From Paracoccaceae bacterium (GTDB lineage: Bacteria; Pseudomonadota; Alphaproteobacteria; Rhodobacterales; Rhodobacteraceae), in NCBI GenBank assembly GCA_018222585.1, contig JAAFAB010000002.1:496001-560000 (forward strand): a DNA stretch of 64,000 nt, written 5' to 3'. The notes under the pieces were generated by a model that searched no databases, had not been told where the DNA came from, and worked only from the letters and a program-made list of their open reading frames with translations. Positions 1-8,111 of this stretch are shown piece by piece. A program made the position numbers and the translations under genes. Each line of letters starts with the position of its first letter. The first letter of the stretch is position 1.

Positions 1-979
1 GCTGCGGCGCGGGCACCACCAGGCCAAGCGCGGGGGGCGGCGTGCGCCCGCGCGCCTGCAGCGGGCGGGATTGGGGCCGGTAGTCGGGTGGCGCGCAGGA
101 GATCCGCTCGGGGCCGCGGGCGCCCGGCACGACGTGACAATCGCTGGCCGGGCGCAATGGGCCGACCGGGGCGCTGGCGCCTGCGCCGGGATGGGGGATG
201 CGGTGGTTGTAGGTCAGCCTCAGCGAGGGGACAGGCGCGTTTCCCGGCTCAAAGCGGGTGCTCAGCCGGGCCTCCAGGGCGCTGCCCTCGGGCAGGGCGC
301 GGGTCATCCGTCCGGTCAGGCTGAGGGTGCCGAGGCCGCGTGCGGCGCGGGTGGCGCTGGCGGGGTAGTGGAACAGGCTGAGGCGCCCGCCGAGGTCAAG
401 CCCGCTGCCGAAACTCTGCTGCCAGGCCAGGTAACCGTCGATCCCCGCACGGGGCACCGCCGCCCCAGTGTAGAAGCGTGCAGCGGTGTAATCGGCGAAG
501 GGCAAGTAGAGGTTCGACCCGAAGCTCAGCCGCCAGTCCTGCAGGACGCCGGCGATGGCCTGCTCGTATTCCACGCCGAGGCTCGCCTGGCCCAGCAGGT
601 CGGGCATTCCCGCCTGCTTGCCCAGTTCGACATAGGCGTTCAGCCCCAACACCCGGTCGGGGCCGAGCGCCAGCCGGGAAATGCGCCCATAGCCGAGCCG
701 CACCGTCTGGTCCGCCGCGCTGCCGGCGAAACTGGCCTGCAGCTCGGTGAAGCGCGCCCCCCGGCTGCTGGCCTGCCCGGGCAGCAGCAGCCCGAAACTC
801 AGATCAGCCCAGTTGCGGTTCAGGCTCAGCCCGTAGGCGCCGCTGGCGGCATAGGAGCCCGCCCCCTGGCGCAGCAGGGTGGTCTGCGCCGGGGTGGGCA
901 GGGGGGCGAGCAGGGCCAGGCCCGTCGCCAGCGACAGCAGCGGGGCAAGGCGCGGAACGGGGAGGAGCCGACCGGACAT
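1..979 (-). CDS. Inverse-autotransporter-like outer membrane beta-barrel protein, 3' end beyond the left edge
   Basis: An uninterrupted minus-strand frame starts at the ATG at 979 and is still open at base 1, so the C-terminus is missing. The first ~32 residues look like a signal peptide (MSGRLLPVPRL, a hydrophobic LA-rich core, then TPAQ). What follows alternates short aromatic or hydrophobic strands with turns, including LSFGLLLPG, VLGLNAYVELG, ASLGVEYEQ, LSFGSNLYLPF and LGGRLSLFHY. This order resembles the translocation barrel of inverse autotransporters (intimin/invasin type), in which the N-terminal barrel sits in the outer membrane and exports a C-terminal passenger. After about residue 255 the sequence becomes Pro/Arg/Gly-rich, either a linker or a frameshifted tail. 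The barrel assignment is by pattern only. The downstream passenger cannot be seen. Confidence 0.55.
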   Translation of the reverse strand, partial: MSGRLLPVPRLAPLLSLATGLALLAPLPTPAQTTLLRQGAGSYAASGAYGLSLNRNWADLSFGLLLPGQASSRGARFTELQASFAGSAADQTVRLGYGRISRLALGPDRVLGLNAYVELGKQAGMPDLLGQASLGVEYEQAIAGVLQDWRLSFGSNLYLPFADYTAARFYTGAAVPRAGIDGYLAWQQSFGSGLDLGGRLSLFHYPASATRAARGLGTLSLTGRMTRALPEGSALEARLSTRFEPGNAPVPSLRLTYNHRIPHPGAGASAPVGPLRPASDCHVVPGARGPERISCAPPDYRPQSRPLQARGRTPPPALGLVVPAPQ

Positions 980-1084
980 GCCAACCCAATGCGGCGCGCC
1001 GGGCAGGGTTCCGGGCCGGTCCGGGCCTCGGCGGTGCCTTGCCGCAAGGGAGGCGGGGCTGTCGGCGGCGCGGCTGGAGGGGGC

Positions 1085-1360
1085 CTAGCGCCGGATCTCG
1101 AAGCCCTCGGGGCGGACGTCCGGGGCGATGCGGTGGCTGACCTCGCTGACCCGGGCGAAGGTGGGGCCTTGGGCCATGCGCTCCAGCAGCGCCTCGACCG
1201 CCGGGCCGGGGCCATGCAGCAGGGCCTCGACGCCGCCGTCGGGCAGGTTGCGCACCCAGCCGGTGAGGCCCAGGGCCAGAGCCTCTTCACGCGCCCAGGC
1301 GCGGTAGCCGACGCCCTGGACGCGGCCGGTGATGCGGGCCTTGCGGGTGATTTCCGTCAT
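1085..1360 (-). CDS. acyP: Acylphosphatase
   Basis: A 91-residue protein that hydrolyses carboxyl-phosphate bonds such as those of acetyl phosphate or carbamoyl phosphate in the cytoplasm. The acylphosphatase signature GRVQGVGYR lies near residues 12-20 and contains the catalytic Arg. LTGWVRNLPDGGVE follows with the catalytic Asn and the second signature. Length matches the family (about 90-100 aa). I chose the ATG at 1360 (MTEITRKARITGRV) over an in-frame ATG at 1378, because the extra six residues are not family-like. It lies 37 nt downstream of ecm on the same strand and may be cotranscribed with it. Confidence 0.9.
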   Translation of the reverse strand: MTEITRKARITGRVQGVGYRAWAREEALALGLTGWVRNLPDGGVEALLHGPGPAVEALLERMAQGPTFARVSEVSHRIAPDVRPEGFEIRR

Positions 1361-1397
1361 GGCGCCAGCCTGCCACACCCGCGGGGCGCGGGAAAGG

Positions 1398-3377
1398 TCA
1401 GGCGGCCGCCTCCTCGGGACTGGCGAGGGTGATCACGTCGGCCATGATGCGGTTGAGGGCGAAATCCTTCGGCGTGTAGATCCGCGCCACGCCCATCTCC
1501 AGCAGCCGCGTGGCATCGGCCTCGGGGATGATCCCGCCGAGGATCAGCGGCACATGGCCCAGTCCCTCGGCGCGCATCAGGCGCAGCACCTCCTCGACCA
1601 GTGGCAGGTGGCTGCCCGAGAGGATCGACAGGCCCAGCACATGCACCTCTTCGTCCCGCGCGCGGGTGACGATTTCCTGCGGGGTCAGGCGGATGCCCTC
1701 GTAGTGGATCGCCATGCCGCAGTCCCGCGCCCGGCAGGCGATCTGCTCGGCGCCGTTGGAGTGGCCGTCAAGTCCGGGCTTGCCGATCATGAACGACAGA
1801 CGCCGCCCGAGACGGGTGGAGACCGCGTCGACCGCAGCGCGCAGCTCCTCCAGCCCCTCGGCGCGGTTCGAGATGCCGGTCGCAACGCCGGTCGGCCCCC
1901 GGTACTGGCCATGCACCTCGCGCATGGTCTCGGCCCATTCGCCGGTGGTGACGCCGGCCTTCGCGGCGGCAATCGAGGCCGGCATGATGTTCTGCCCCGC
2001 CCGGGCCGCTTCGCGCAGCCCATCGAGGGCCGCGCGAACCGCGTCGGCGTCGCGCGTCGACCGCCACTGGCCGAGGCGTGTCACCTGCTCGGCTTCGACC
2101 GCAGGGTCGACGCGCATGATTCCGCCGTCCTCTCCCAGCAGGGGCGAGGGCTCTGCCTCGCGCCAGCGGTTGACGCCGACGACCACGGTTTCCTCGCGCT
2201 CGATCCGCCCGACACGCTCGGCATTGCTTTCGACAAGGCGGGACTTCATGTAATCGATCGCCCCGATCGCCCCGCCCATACCGTCGAGCAGCGCCAGCTC
2301 GTCCCGGGCGCCTGCCTTCAGCGCCTCTACCTTGGCGTCCACCGCCGGGTTGCCGTCGAAGAGATCGCCGTATTCCAGCAGGTCGGTCTCGTAGGCCAGG
2401 ATCTGCTGCATCCTCAGCGACCACTGCTGATCCCAGGGGCGGGGCAGGCCAAGCGCCTCGTTCCAGGCCGGCAGCTGCACGGCCCGGGCACGGGCCTTCT
2501 TGGACAGCGTCACCGCCAGCATCTCGATCAGGATTCGGTAGACGTTGTTTTCCGGCTGCTGCTCGGTCAGCCCGAGGCTGTTGACCTGCACGCCGTAGCG
2601 GAACCGGCGGTACTTCGGATTCTCCACACCGTAGCGGTCGCGGCAGATCTCGTCCCAGAGATCGACGAAGGCGCGCATCTTGCACATCTCGGTGACAAAG
2701 CGGATGCCTGCGTTGACGAAGAAGCTGATCCGCCCGACCAGGGCCGGGAAATCCGCCTCGTCCACCCGGGGGCGCAGCGCATCCAGCACCGCGATGCCGG
2801 TGGCCAGCGCATAGGCCAGTTCCTGCTGCGGCGTCGCGCCCGCCTCCTGCAGGTGATAGGAGCAGACATTCATCGGGTTCCACTTCGGCACATGGGTGTA
2901 GCAGTATTCGGCCACGTCCGCGATCATCCGAAGCGAGGGCTCGGGCGGGCAGATATAGGTGCCGCGGCTGAGGTATTCCTTGATCAGGTCGTTCTGCACC
3001 GTGCCCTGCAGGGTGGCCGCATCGGCGCCCTGTTCCTCGGCCACGGCGATATAGAGCGACAGCAGCCAGGGCGCCGTGGCATTGATCGTCATCGAAGTGT
3101 TCATCTCGGCCAGCGGGATCTGGTCGAACAGCGCCCGCATGTCACCCAGGTGGCAGACCGGCACGCCGACCTTGCCGACCTCGCCGCGCGCCAGCACATG
3201 ATCGCTGTCGTACCCGGTCTGGGTCGGCAGGTCGAAGGCCACGGAAAGCCCGGTCTGCCCCTTCGCCAGGTTGGCCCGGTAGAGCGCATTCGAGGCCGCT
3301 GCCGTGGAGTGCCCGGAATAGGTGCGGAAGAGCCAGGGCCGGTCCTTGGCCGGCGGCGTCGTGGTCGTGTTGCTCAT
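1398..3377 (-). CDS. ecm: Ethylmalonyl-CoA mutase (B12-dependent)
   Basis: A 659-residue adenosylcobalamin-dependent mutase. The N-terminal TIM barrel has the RTYSGHSTA and FDLPTQTGYDSD segments typical of acyl-CoA mutases. The C-terminal B12-binding domain carries the DxHxxG cobalt-ligand motif (LDGHSNG, about residue 535), followed by LSGSHLPLV and the end of a flavodoxin-like fold. Ethylmalonyl-CoA mutase (meaA-like) converts (2R)-ethylmalonyl-CoA to methylsuccinyl-CoA in the ethylmalonyl-CoA pathway for acetyl-CoA assimilation. The divergent ccr gene makes its precursor, ethylmalonyl-CoA, which strongly favours ecm over methylmalonyl-CoA mutase. The start is preceded by an AGAGGAGACC-like ribosome site. 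Confidence 0.93.
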   Translation of the reverse strand: MSNTTTTPPAKDRPWLFRTYSGHSTAAASNALYRANLAKGQTGLSVAFDLPTQTGYDSDHVLARGEVGKVGVPVCHLGDMRALFDQIPLAEMNTSMTINATAPWLLSLYIAVAEEQGADAATLQGTVQNDLIKEYLSRGTYICPPEPSLRMIADVAEYCYTHVPKWNPMNVCSYHLQEAGATPQQELAYALATGIAVLDALRPRVDEADFPALVGRISFFVNAGIRFVTEMCKMRAFVDLWDEICRDRYGVENPKYRRFRYGVQVNSLGLTEQQPENNVYRILIEMLAVTLSKKARARAVQLPAWNEALGLPRPWDQQWSLRMQQILAYETDLLEYGDLFDGNPAVDAKVEALKAGARDELALLDGMGGAIGAIDYMKSRLVESNAERVGRIEREETVVVGVNRWREAEPSPLLGEDGGIMRVDPAVEAEQVTRLGQWRSTRDADAVRAALDGLREAARAGQNIMPASIAAAKAGVTTGEWAETMREVHGQYRGPTGVATGISNRAEGLEELRAAVDAVSTRLGRRLSFMIGKPGLDGHSNGAEQIACRARDCGMAIHYEGIRLTPQEIVTRARDEEVHVLGLSILSGSHLPLVEEVLRLMRAEGLGHVPLILGGIIPEADATRLLEMGVARIYTPKDFALNRIMADVITLASPEEAAA

Positions 3378-3723
3378 CGCGGTCTCCTCTGGTCGGGCGG
3401 CGATCTGGAGAGAAATTTAATTATCTCTGAAAGTCATTATCCGAAATAATGTGACGATGTCAATTCGCTGCGTCGCAGCGTCTCGCAACGGCGCGATCTC
3501 CTCTCTCCCCGGAGCTGCATTCCGGACTATACCCGAGGCCCTCTGAACCGGCGCCGCCTGATACTCCTGTCTTTATTGCATTCTCGCAGCAGGGCATAAA
3601 TTAATAGAGACATAAAATTACAAAATATATATCATATGTATTGCAAAGTTACGCTGTGAAATGTATCCCTGCTGCATCCCCCGCGATTCTGCATCGCGGC
3701 AAAATGCTGTGGAGGAGGCCAGG
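3378..3723. promoter_or_regulatory. Divergent ecm/ccr control region
   Basis: This 346-nt gap holds both promoters of the ethylmalonyl-CoA pathway pair. It is locally AT-rich (about 3590-3650), unlike the surrounding coding DNA. Visible elements are a 17-bp palindrome CATTATCCGAAATAATG (3435-3451) close to ecm, an AGAGA/TCTCT inverted repeat around 3409-3428, a TTGCAAAG half-palindrome at 3641-3648 resembling RamB-type TTTGCAAA sites, and a 7-bp hairpin just before the ccr ribosome site. I could not assign -35/-10 boxes with confidence. Confidence 0.6.
3681..3699 (+). promoter_or_regulatory. Stem-loop directly upstream of the ccr ribosome-binding site
   Basis: A perfect 7-bp inverted repeat CCGCGAT / ATCGCGG with a 5-nt loop (TCTGC) ends 11 nt before the GGAGGAGG ribosome site (3711-3718) and 24 nt before the ccr ATG. 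It would form in the 5' leader of the ccr transcript. Whether it protects the mRNA or modulates translation is unknown. Confidence 0.5.
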
Positions 3724-5013
3724 ATGGCACTGGATACGGAAACCGGAATCGCCCCATACGACGCGCCGGAGAAAGAGCTCTACGAGATCGGTGAGATGCC
3801 GCCCCTCGGCTACGTGCCGCCGAAGATGTACGCCTGGGCGATCCGGCGCGAACGTCATGGCGAGCCCGAGCAGAGCTTCCAGGTCGAGGTCGTCGAGACC
3901 CCGAAGCTGGACAGCCACGAGGTGCTGGTGCTGGTCATGGCTGCCGGGGTGAACTACAACGGCATCTGGGCCGGTCTCGGCCAGCCGATTTCGCCCTTCG
4001 ACAGCCATGGCGCGCCCTATCACATCGCCGGTTCCGACGCTTCGGGCGTGGTCTGGGCGGTTGGCGACAAGGTGAAAAGCTGGAAGGTCGGCGACGAGGT
4101 CGTCATCCACTGCAACCAGGACGATGGCGACGACGAGGAATGCAACGGCGGCGACCCTATGTATTCCCCCAGCCAGCGGATCTGGGGATACGAGACCCCC
4201 GACGGCTCCTTCGCGCAGTTCACCCGCGTGCAGGCGCAGCAGCTGCTGCCCCGCCCCAGGCATCTCAGCTGGGAAGAATCCGCCTGCTATACCCTGACGC
4301 TGGCCACGGCCTACCGGATGCTGTTCGGCCACCACCCGCATGAACTGAAGCCGGGCCAGAACGTGCTGGTCTGGGGGGCGAGCGGCGGCCTCGGCTCCTT
4401 CGCCATTCAGCTGATCAACGCGGCAGGCGGCAATGCGATCGGGGTGATCTCGGGCGAGGACAAGCGCGAGTTCGTCATGAGCCTGGGCGCCAAGGGCGTC
4501 ATCAACCGCAAGGAGTTCGATTGCTGGGGCCAGCTGCCCACCGTCAACACGCCCGAATACAAGACCTGGTTCAACGAGGTGCGCAAGTTCGGCAAGGCGA
4601 TCTGGGACATCACCGGCAAGGGCAACAACGTCGATATCGTCTTCGAGCATCCGGGCGAAGCGACCTTCCCGGTCTCGACCTTCGTCTGCAAGAAGGGCGG
4701 CATGGTGGTGATCTGTGCTGGGACCTCGGGCTTCAACTGCACCTTCGACGTGCGCTATCTCTGGATGCACCAGAAGCGCCTGCAGGGCAGCCACTTCGCC
4801 CATCTGAAGCAGGCGGCGGCGGCCAATCGGCTGATGTGCGAGCGCCGCATCGACCCCTGCATGTCCGAGGTCTTTCCCTGGGCCGACATCCCGCTGGCCC
4901 ATACCAAGATGCTGAGAAATGAGCATAAACCCGGCAACATGGCGGTGCTTGTCCAGGCGCCGCGCACCGGGCTGCGCACCGTCGAGGACGTTCTGGAGGC
5001 CGGGCGCGGCTGA
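3724..5013 (+). CDS. ccr: Crotonyl-CoA carboxylase/reductase
   Basis: A 429-residue medium-chain dehydrogenase/reductase that reductively carboxylates crotonyl-CoA to (2S)-ethylmalonyl-CoA with NADPH and CO2, the defining step of the ethylmalonyl-CoA pathway. Diagnostic segments are the conserved N-terminal MPPLGYVPPKMYAWAIRR, NYNGIWAGLGQP (substrate/CO2 pocket region), the EESACYTLTLATAYRM stretch, and the nucleotide-binding GASGGLGSFAIQL near residues 218-230. The ATG at 3724 was chosen because GGAGGAGG precedes it at the right distance and the length fits the family. An in-frame upstream ATG at 3661 would add 21 residues read through the leader hairpin. It is divergent from ecm. Confidence 0.96.
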   Translation: MALDTETGIAPYDAPEKELYEIGEMPPLGYVPPKMYAWAIRRERHGEPEQSFQVEVVETPKLDSHEVLVLVMAAGVNYNGIWAGLGQPISPFDSHGAPYHIAGSDASGVVWAVGDKVKSWKVGDEVVIHCNQDDGDDEECNGGDPMYSPSQRIWGYETPDGSFAQFTRVQAQQLLPRPRHLSWEESACYTLTLATAYRMLFGHHPHELKPGQNVLVWGASGGLGSFAIQLINAAGGNAIGVISGEDKREFVMSLGAKGVINRKEFDCWGQLPTVNTPEYKTWFNEVRKFGKAIWDITGKGNNVDIVFEHPGEATFPVSTFVCKKGGMVVICAGTSGFNCTFDVRYLWMHQKRLQGSHFAHLKQAAAANRLMCERRIDPCMSEVFPWADIPLAHTKMLRNEHKPGNMAVLVQAPRTGLRTVEDVLEAGRG

Positions 5014-5129
5014 GGGCGGATCTTAACGCCATCTTAGGTCCTGCGGCGCAGAGTATCAGGCGAGTCCCGGGCTCGCCTGATCCGATTCAGGGCGTCCGGG
5101 TGTGGTGCGACCTGCCGGGAGACGACGGG

Positions 5130-5393
5130 ATGAAACAAGAGGTTCAGGGATCCACCGGGATCAATGCCGACGCGGTGCTGTCCAAGCTCAGCGCGGATCA
5201 ATGGATGATCGACGTGCTGGCCGACCTGCAGGAAGCCGCGCGGGAGCGCGAGCTTTACGCCTCTGCGGAACGGCTGGCCCAGGTCAGCCGGGTCGTCCAG
5301 GACGAGATCACGCGCAAGCGCATCGATCGGATGCGCTCGGCCTTCCAGACCTCCTACGAACAAGGCAAGATGCCCTCCCTTCGCAAGCACTAG
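5130..5393 (+). CDS. Small helical protein of unknown function downstream of ccr
   Basis: An 87-residue, charged, mostly helical protein beginning MKQEVQGSTGINAD and ending with basic residues (MPSLRKH). The ATG at 5130 has a GGGAGA-type ribosome site. An upstream in-frame ATG at 5100 is less well supported. There is no signal peptide or membrane segment. The middle (VLADLQEAARERELYASAERLAQVSRVVQDEITRKR) has a heptad-like character and could be a short coiled coil. It lies 116 nt after ccr on the same strand. I do not recognise a function. Confidence 0.65.
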   Translation: MKQEVQGSTGINADAVLSKLSADQWMIDVLADLQEAARERELYASAERLAQVSRVVQDEITRKRIDRMRSAFQTSYEQGKMPSLRKH

Positions 5394-5813
5394 GGATGTG
5401 AAAGGCCGGGGATGACTAAGCGCGGCCCCGCACGCCCGGCCCGCACCTCTGGGGTGTCCGGGGCATGGACGGGGCCCCGATCTGCCTACGCAATGCGGGG
5501 TGCCGGAAGCTGCGTGTCACTTGAAGGCAGGTCTCCCCTACCGTCCCCGCGTCGCCTGACGGGCCTTTCACCTGACTGGGCTTTCACCGGACTGGGCTTT
5601 CATCCGGCTGGGCACCTCCGATGCGGGTGGCCTTTGGGCGTGGTCCTTGTCATGGCGGAGCGTCGGGTCGAAGATTTGGCCTGCGCCCTTCTCTCGGACC
5701 AATTGGCAGAAGGTCCGGGGCATCGTCCCGTCGCCGGGAGGCGACCGGGAGAGGGCAGGGAGCGGCCCGAACCTCTCTGGCACTTTGTCCCCGCGCCCTG
5801 TAGCGTCGCGCCC
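5394..5813. other. 420-nt gap containing a short tandem repeat
   Basis: No gene is evident. A frame open through this gap belongs to the downstream helicase, but its real start is at 5814. The only structure I see is a short tandem repeat at 5558-5613 (listed separately) and GC-rich, C-tract-rich sequence. No clear promoter motif could be assigned for the helicase. Confidence 0.5.
5558..5613. repeat. 16-17 bp tandem repeat, about 3.4 copies
   Basis: Consecutive units GACGGGCCTTTCACCT (5558-5573), GACTGGGCTTTCACCG (5574-5589) and GACTGGGCTTTCATCCG (5590-5606), followed by a partial GCTGGGC. The units differ at a few positions. The repeat is about 200 bp upstream of the helicase start and outside any supported gene. 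Confidence 0.7.
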
Positions 5814-7355
5814 ATGAACACCCCCGCGCTGACATTCTCCGATGACCAGGCCGAAGCCTGGGACCGTATTTCCGAGACCCTGAAGGGCGCCGGGATCGAC
5901 CTGCTGGAGGGCACCACCGTGCCGGCCATCGAAGGCCGCCAGCGCTCGCTCGCGGTGCTGGGCAAGGCGGGCTCCGGCAAGACCATGCTGCTGGCCCAGC
6001 TCTACAAGGCCTGCGAGGCGGCGGGGGTGGCCATCGTCTCGGGCGACTACGAGCCGAAGCGCGCCAAGGAGGCCCGCACCCTGGCCATCCTCGCGCCGAC
6101 CAACAAGGCCGCCTCGGTGTTGCGCCTGCGCGGCGTGCCCGCCACGACGATCCACCGCATCCTCTACAAGCCGGTCTATGACCCGGTCTACGAGGCCATC
6201 GCCGAATGGCTGGAAGGGCAGGGCGAGAAGCCCGAGATCGAGGGCACCACGCCCGAGATGCTCGACCGCGCCAAGGCCAGTTACGAGGTCAACAAGTCGA
6301 TTCCCGCCGCGCTGGCGGTGGCCGGGCTGCGGGGCAGTGACTTCATCACCGGCTGGAAGCGCCGCGATGATCCGCTGGACGTGGGCTTCATCGACGAGGC
6401 GTCGATGCTGGATGAACGTCAGTACGACGACCTGCGCGAGATCTTCCCGAACCTGGTTCTCTTCGGCGATCCGGCGCAGCTGGCGCCGGTCGGCCAGTCC
6501 GGCAAGATGGTGTTCGAGGCGCTGCCCGAGCCGGCGATCCTCAACCTGGCCCGTATCCACCGCCAGGACGCGGACAACCCGATCCTCGACCTGGCCCATG
6601 CGCTGGCCGATCCGATGGTCGATTTCTATGCCTTCGAGCGCATGGTCGAAGAGAAGTCCCGCGCCGACGAACGCGTCGTCTTCGCCGGGCGGGTCGAAGC
6701 CGGGCTGATGTCCCGCTCTCCGGTTCTGGTCTGGCGCAATGCCACCCGCATCCGGCTGATCAATGCCTTCCGCCGCGTCCACGATGCCCCGGAGGACGCG
6801 CTGCTGCCGGGCGAGCCGCTGATCTGCGACGGCATCGAGCTGCCCCTGAAACATCGCAAGAAGCGTCTCGATCTCGAGGCGCGCGGGCTGATCAAGGGCG
6901 CCCAGGTGATCTACCTCGGGCCTGGCAAACGCGGTGGCTTCTCTCGGCTGCACGTCGTGGGCGCCGAGAATCCGCAGGTTTCGGCCGCCTCAATCGTCAA
7001 GATCGAGAAGCCGGACGAGGAAGAGCCCTTCATCCCCTATGCCGCCCGCATGGGCGCCACCTTCCTGCATGGCGCAGCGGTGACAATCCACAAGGCGCAG
7101 GGCTCGCAGTGGCGCGACGTGCAGGTCTTCGCGCCGGATATCGAGGTCGCCGCGCGCATGGGCCGGGTCGAAGCCGGCCAGCCGCTGTGGAAGCGCCTTG
7201 CCTATGTCGCGATCACCCGCGCCGAGGAGCGCCTGCTCTGGGTGACCCGCAACCGGCTGTCCAAGCCGACAGAGCCGCTCTCGGTCGAGGATCTGCGCGT
7301 TTCCGCCGCGCCGACGCTGACCCTGCAGGCCCAGACCGAGGGAGATTTCGCATGA
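5814..7355 (+). CDS. ATP-dependent RecD-like DNA helicase (AAA + UvrD C-terminal type)
   Basis: A 513-residue superfamily 1 helicase-like ATPase. Walker A is LGKAGSGKTML (about residues 47-57). A motif-Ia-like segment LAPTNKAA follows, then the Walker-B-type FIDEASMLDE, then motif III GDPAQLAPVGQSG. Near the C-terminus VTIHKAQGSQW and YVAITRAEERLLWVTRN are the motif V/VI region of UvrD_C_2/RecD-like enzymes. It presumably unwinds DNA with ATP. No partner RecBC-type gene is nearby, so its pathway is not shown. The ATG at 5814 matches the start of the conserved region. The stop overlaps the next gene's start by 4 nt (ATGA), implying translational coupling. Confidence 0.87.
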   Translation: MNTPALTFSDDQAEAWDRISETLKGAGIDLLEGTTVPAIEGRQRSLAVLGKAGSGKTMLLAQLYKACEAAGVAIVSGDYEPKRAKEARTLAILAPTNKAASVLRLRGVPATTIHRILYKPVYDPVYEAIAEWLEGQGEKPEIEGTTPEMLDRAKASYEVNKSIPAALAVAGLRGSDFITGWKRRDDPLDVGFIDEASMLDERQYDDLREIFPNLVLFGDPAQLAPVGQSGKMVFEALPEPAILNLARIHRQDADNPILDLAHALADPMVDFYAFERMVEEKSRADERVVFAGRVEAGLMSRSPVLVWRNATRIRLINAFRRVHDAPEDALLPGEPLICDGIELPLKHRKKRLDLEARGLIKGAQVIYLGPGKRGGFSRLHVVGAENPQVSAASIVKIEKPDEEEPFIPYAARMGATFLHGAAVTIHKAQGSQWRDVQVFAPDIEVAARMGRVEAGQPLWKRLAYVAITRAEERLLWVTRNRLSKPTEPLSVEDLRVSAAPTLTLQAQTEGDFA

Positions 7356-8071
7356 GCACGATCCTGATCACCGGCGCAAGCGCCGGGATCGGCGCCGCCA
7401 CCGCGCGCCATTTCCTCGACCAGGGCTGGACTGTCGGCCTGCTGGCCCGGAGCGAGGACAGGTTGCACGCCCTGGCCGAGGGCCAGCCCCGCGCCCATGT
7501 CCTGCCCGCCGATGTGACCGACGAGGCGCAGGTCGCTGACGCCTTTGCCAGCTTCGCGGCCCAGGCCGGTCGCCTCGATGTGCTGTTCAACAATGCCGGG
7601 ATGTTCGGCACCCAGGCCCCCATCGACGAGATCCCGGTGGCCGAGTGGCGCCGCATCGTCGAGGTCAACCTGACCGGCATGTTCCTCTGTGCCCGCGAAG
7701 CCTTTGCACAGATGCGCCGCCAAAGCCCCATGGGCGGGCGGATCATCAACAACGGCTCGATCTCGGCCCATGTCCCGCGCGAGGGATCGGTGGCCTACAC
7801 GGCGACGAAACACGCCATCACCGGGTTGACCAAAAGCCTCTCTCTGGATGGCCGTCCCTTCGATATCGCCTGCGGCCAGATCGACATCGGCAATGCGCGG
7901 ACCGAACTGCTGGACGGGATCATCGCCCGCAGCCCCGACAACCCGCCGCCGGTGATGGAGGTCGCGGAGGTGGCGCAGGCCGTCCTGCACATGGCGCAGC
8001 TGCCGCTGACGGCCAATGTGCAGTTCATGACGCTGATGGCGACCAAGATGCCCTATATCGGCAGGGGCTGA
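7352..8071 (+). CDS. Short-chain dehydrogenase/reductase
   Basis: A 239-residue classical SDR oxidoreductase. It has the cofactor glycine motif TGASAGIG (residues 6-13), the structural NNAG motif, a catalytic Ser in NGSISAH and the YTATK active-site Tyr/Lys pair. The segment after the first beta strand has an Arg (LLARSEDR) which, in this family, often favours NADP(H). The substrate cannot be deduced. It overlaps the helicase stop by 4 nt, so the two are probably cotranscribed although no functional link is known. It converges on the next gene. Confidence 0.9.
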   Translation: MSTILITGASAGIGAATARHFLDQGWTVGLLARSEDRLHALAEGQPRAHVLPADVTDEAQVADAFASFAAQAGRLDVLFNNAGMFGTQAPIDEIPVAEWRRIVEVNLTGMFLCAREAFAQMRRQSPMGGRIINNGSISAHVPREGSVAYTATKHAITGLTKSLSLDGRPFDIACGQIDIGNARTELLDGIIARSPDNPPPVMEVAEVAQAVLHMAQLPLTANVQFMTLMATKMPYIGRG

Positions 8072-8086
8072 GGCCCCGCCGGCCGT

Positions 8087-8105
8087 CCGGCCCCCGCGGG
8101 GCCGG
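8087..8105. terminator. Bidirectional hairpin between convergent SDR and hbd genes
   Basis: A perfect 8-bp inverted repeat CCGGCCCC / GGGGCCGG with a 3-nt loop lies in the 40-nt gap between two convergent genes. It lacks a T-run on either strand, so a Rho-independent role is likely but weakly supported. Confidence 0.45.
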
Positions 8106-8111
8106 CGCTGC

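Noticed and set aside
71-1432. Long plus-strand open frame over 71-1432 and similar opposing frames across the whole window
   Set aside because: GC-rich shadows of minus-strand genes: low-complexity Gly/Arg/Gln composition and no family resemblance.
3661-3723. N-terminal extension of ccr from the ATG at 3661
   Set aside because: It would read through the leader hairpin and lacks a ribosome site, while the ATG at 3724 has GGAGGAGG and the family length.
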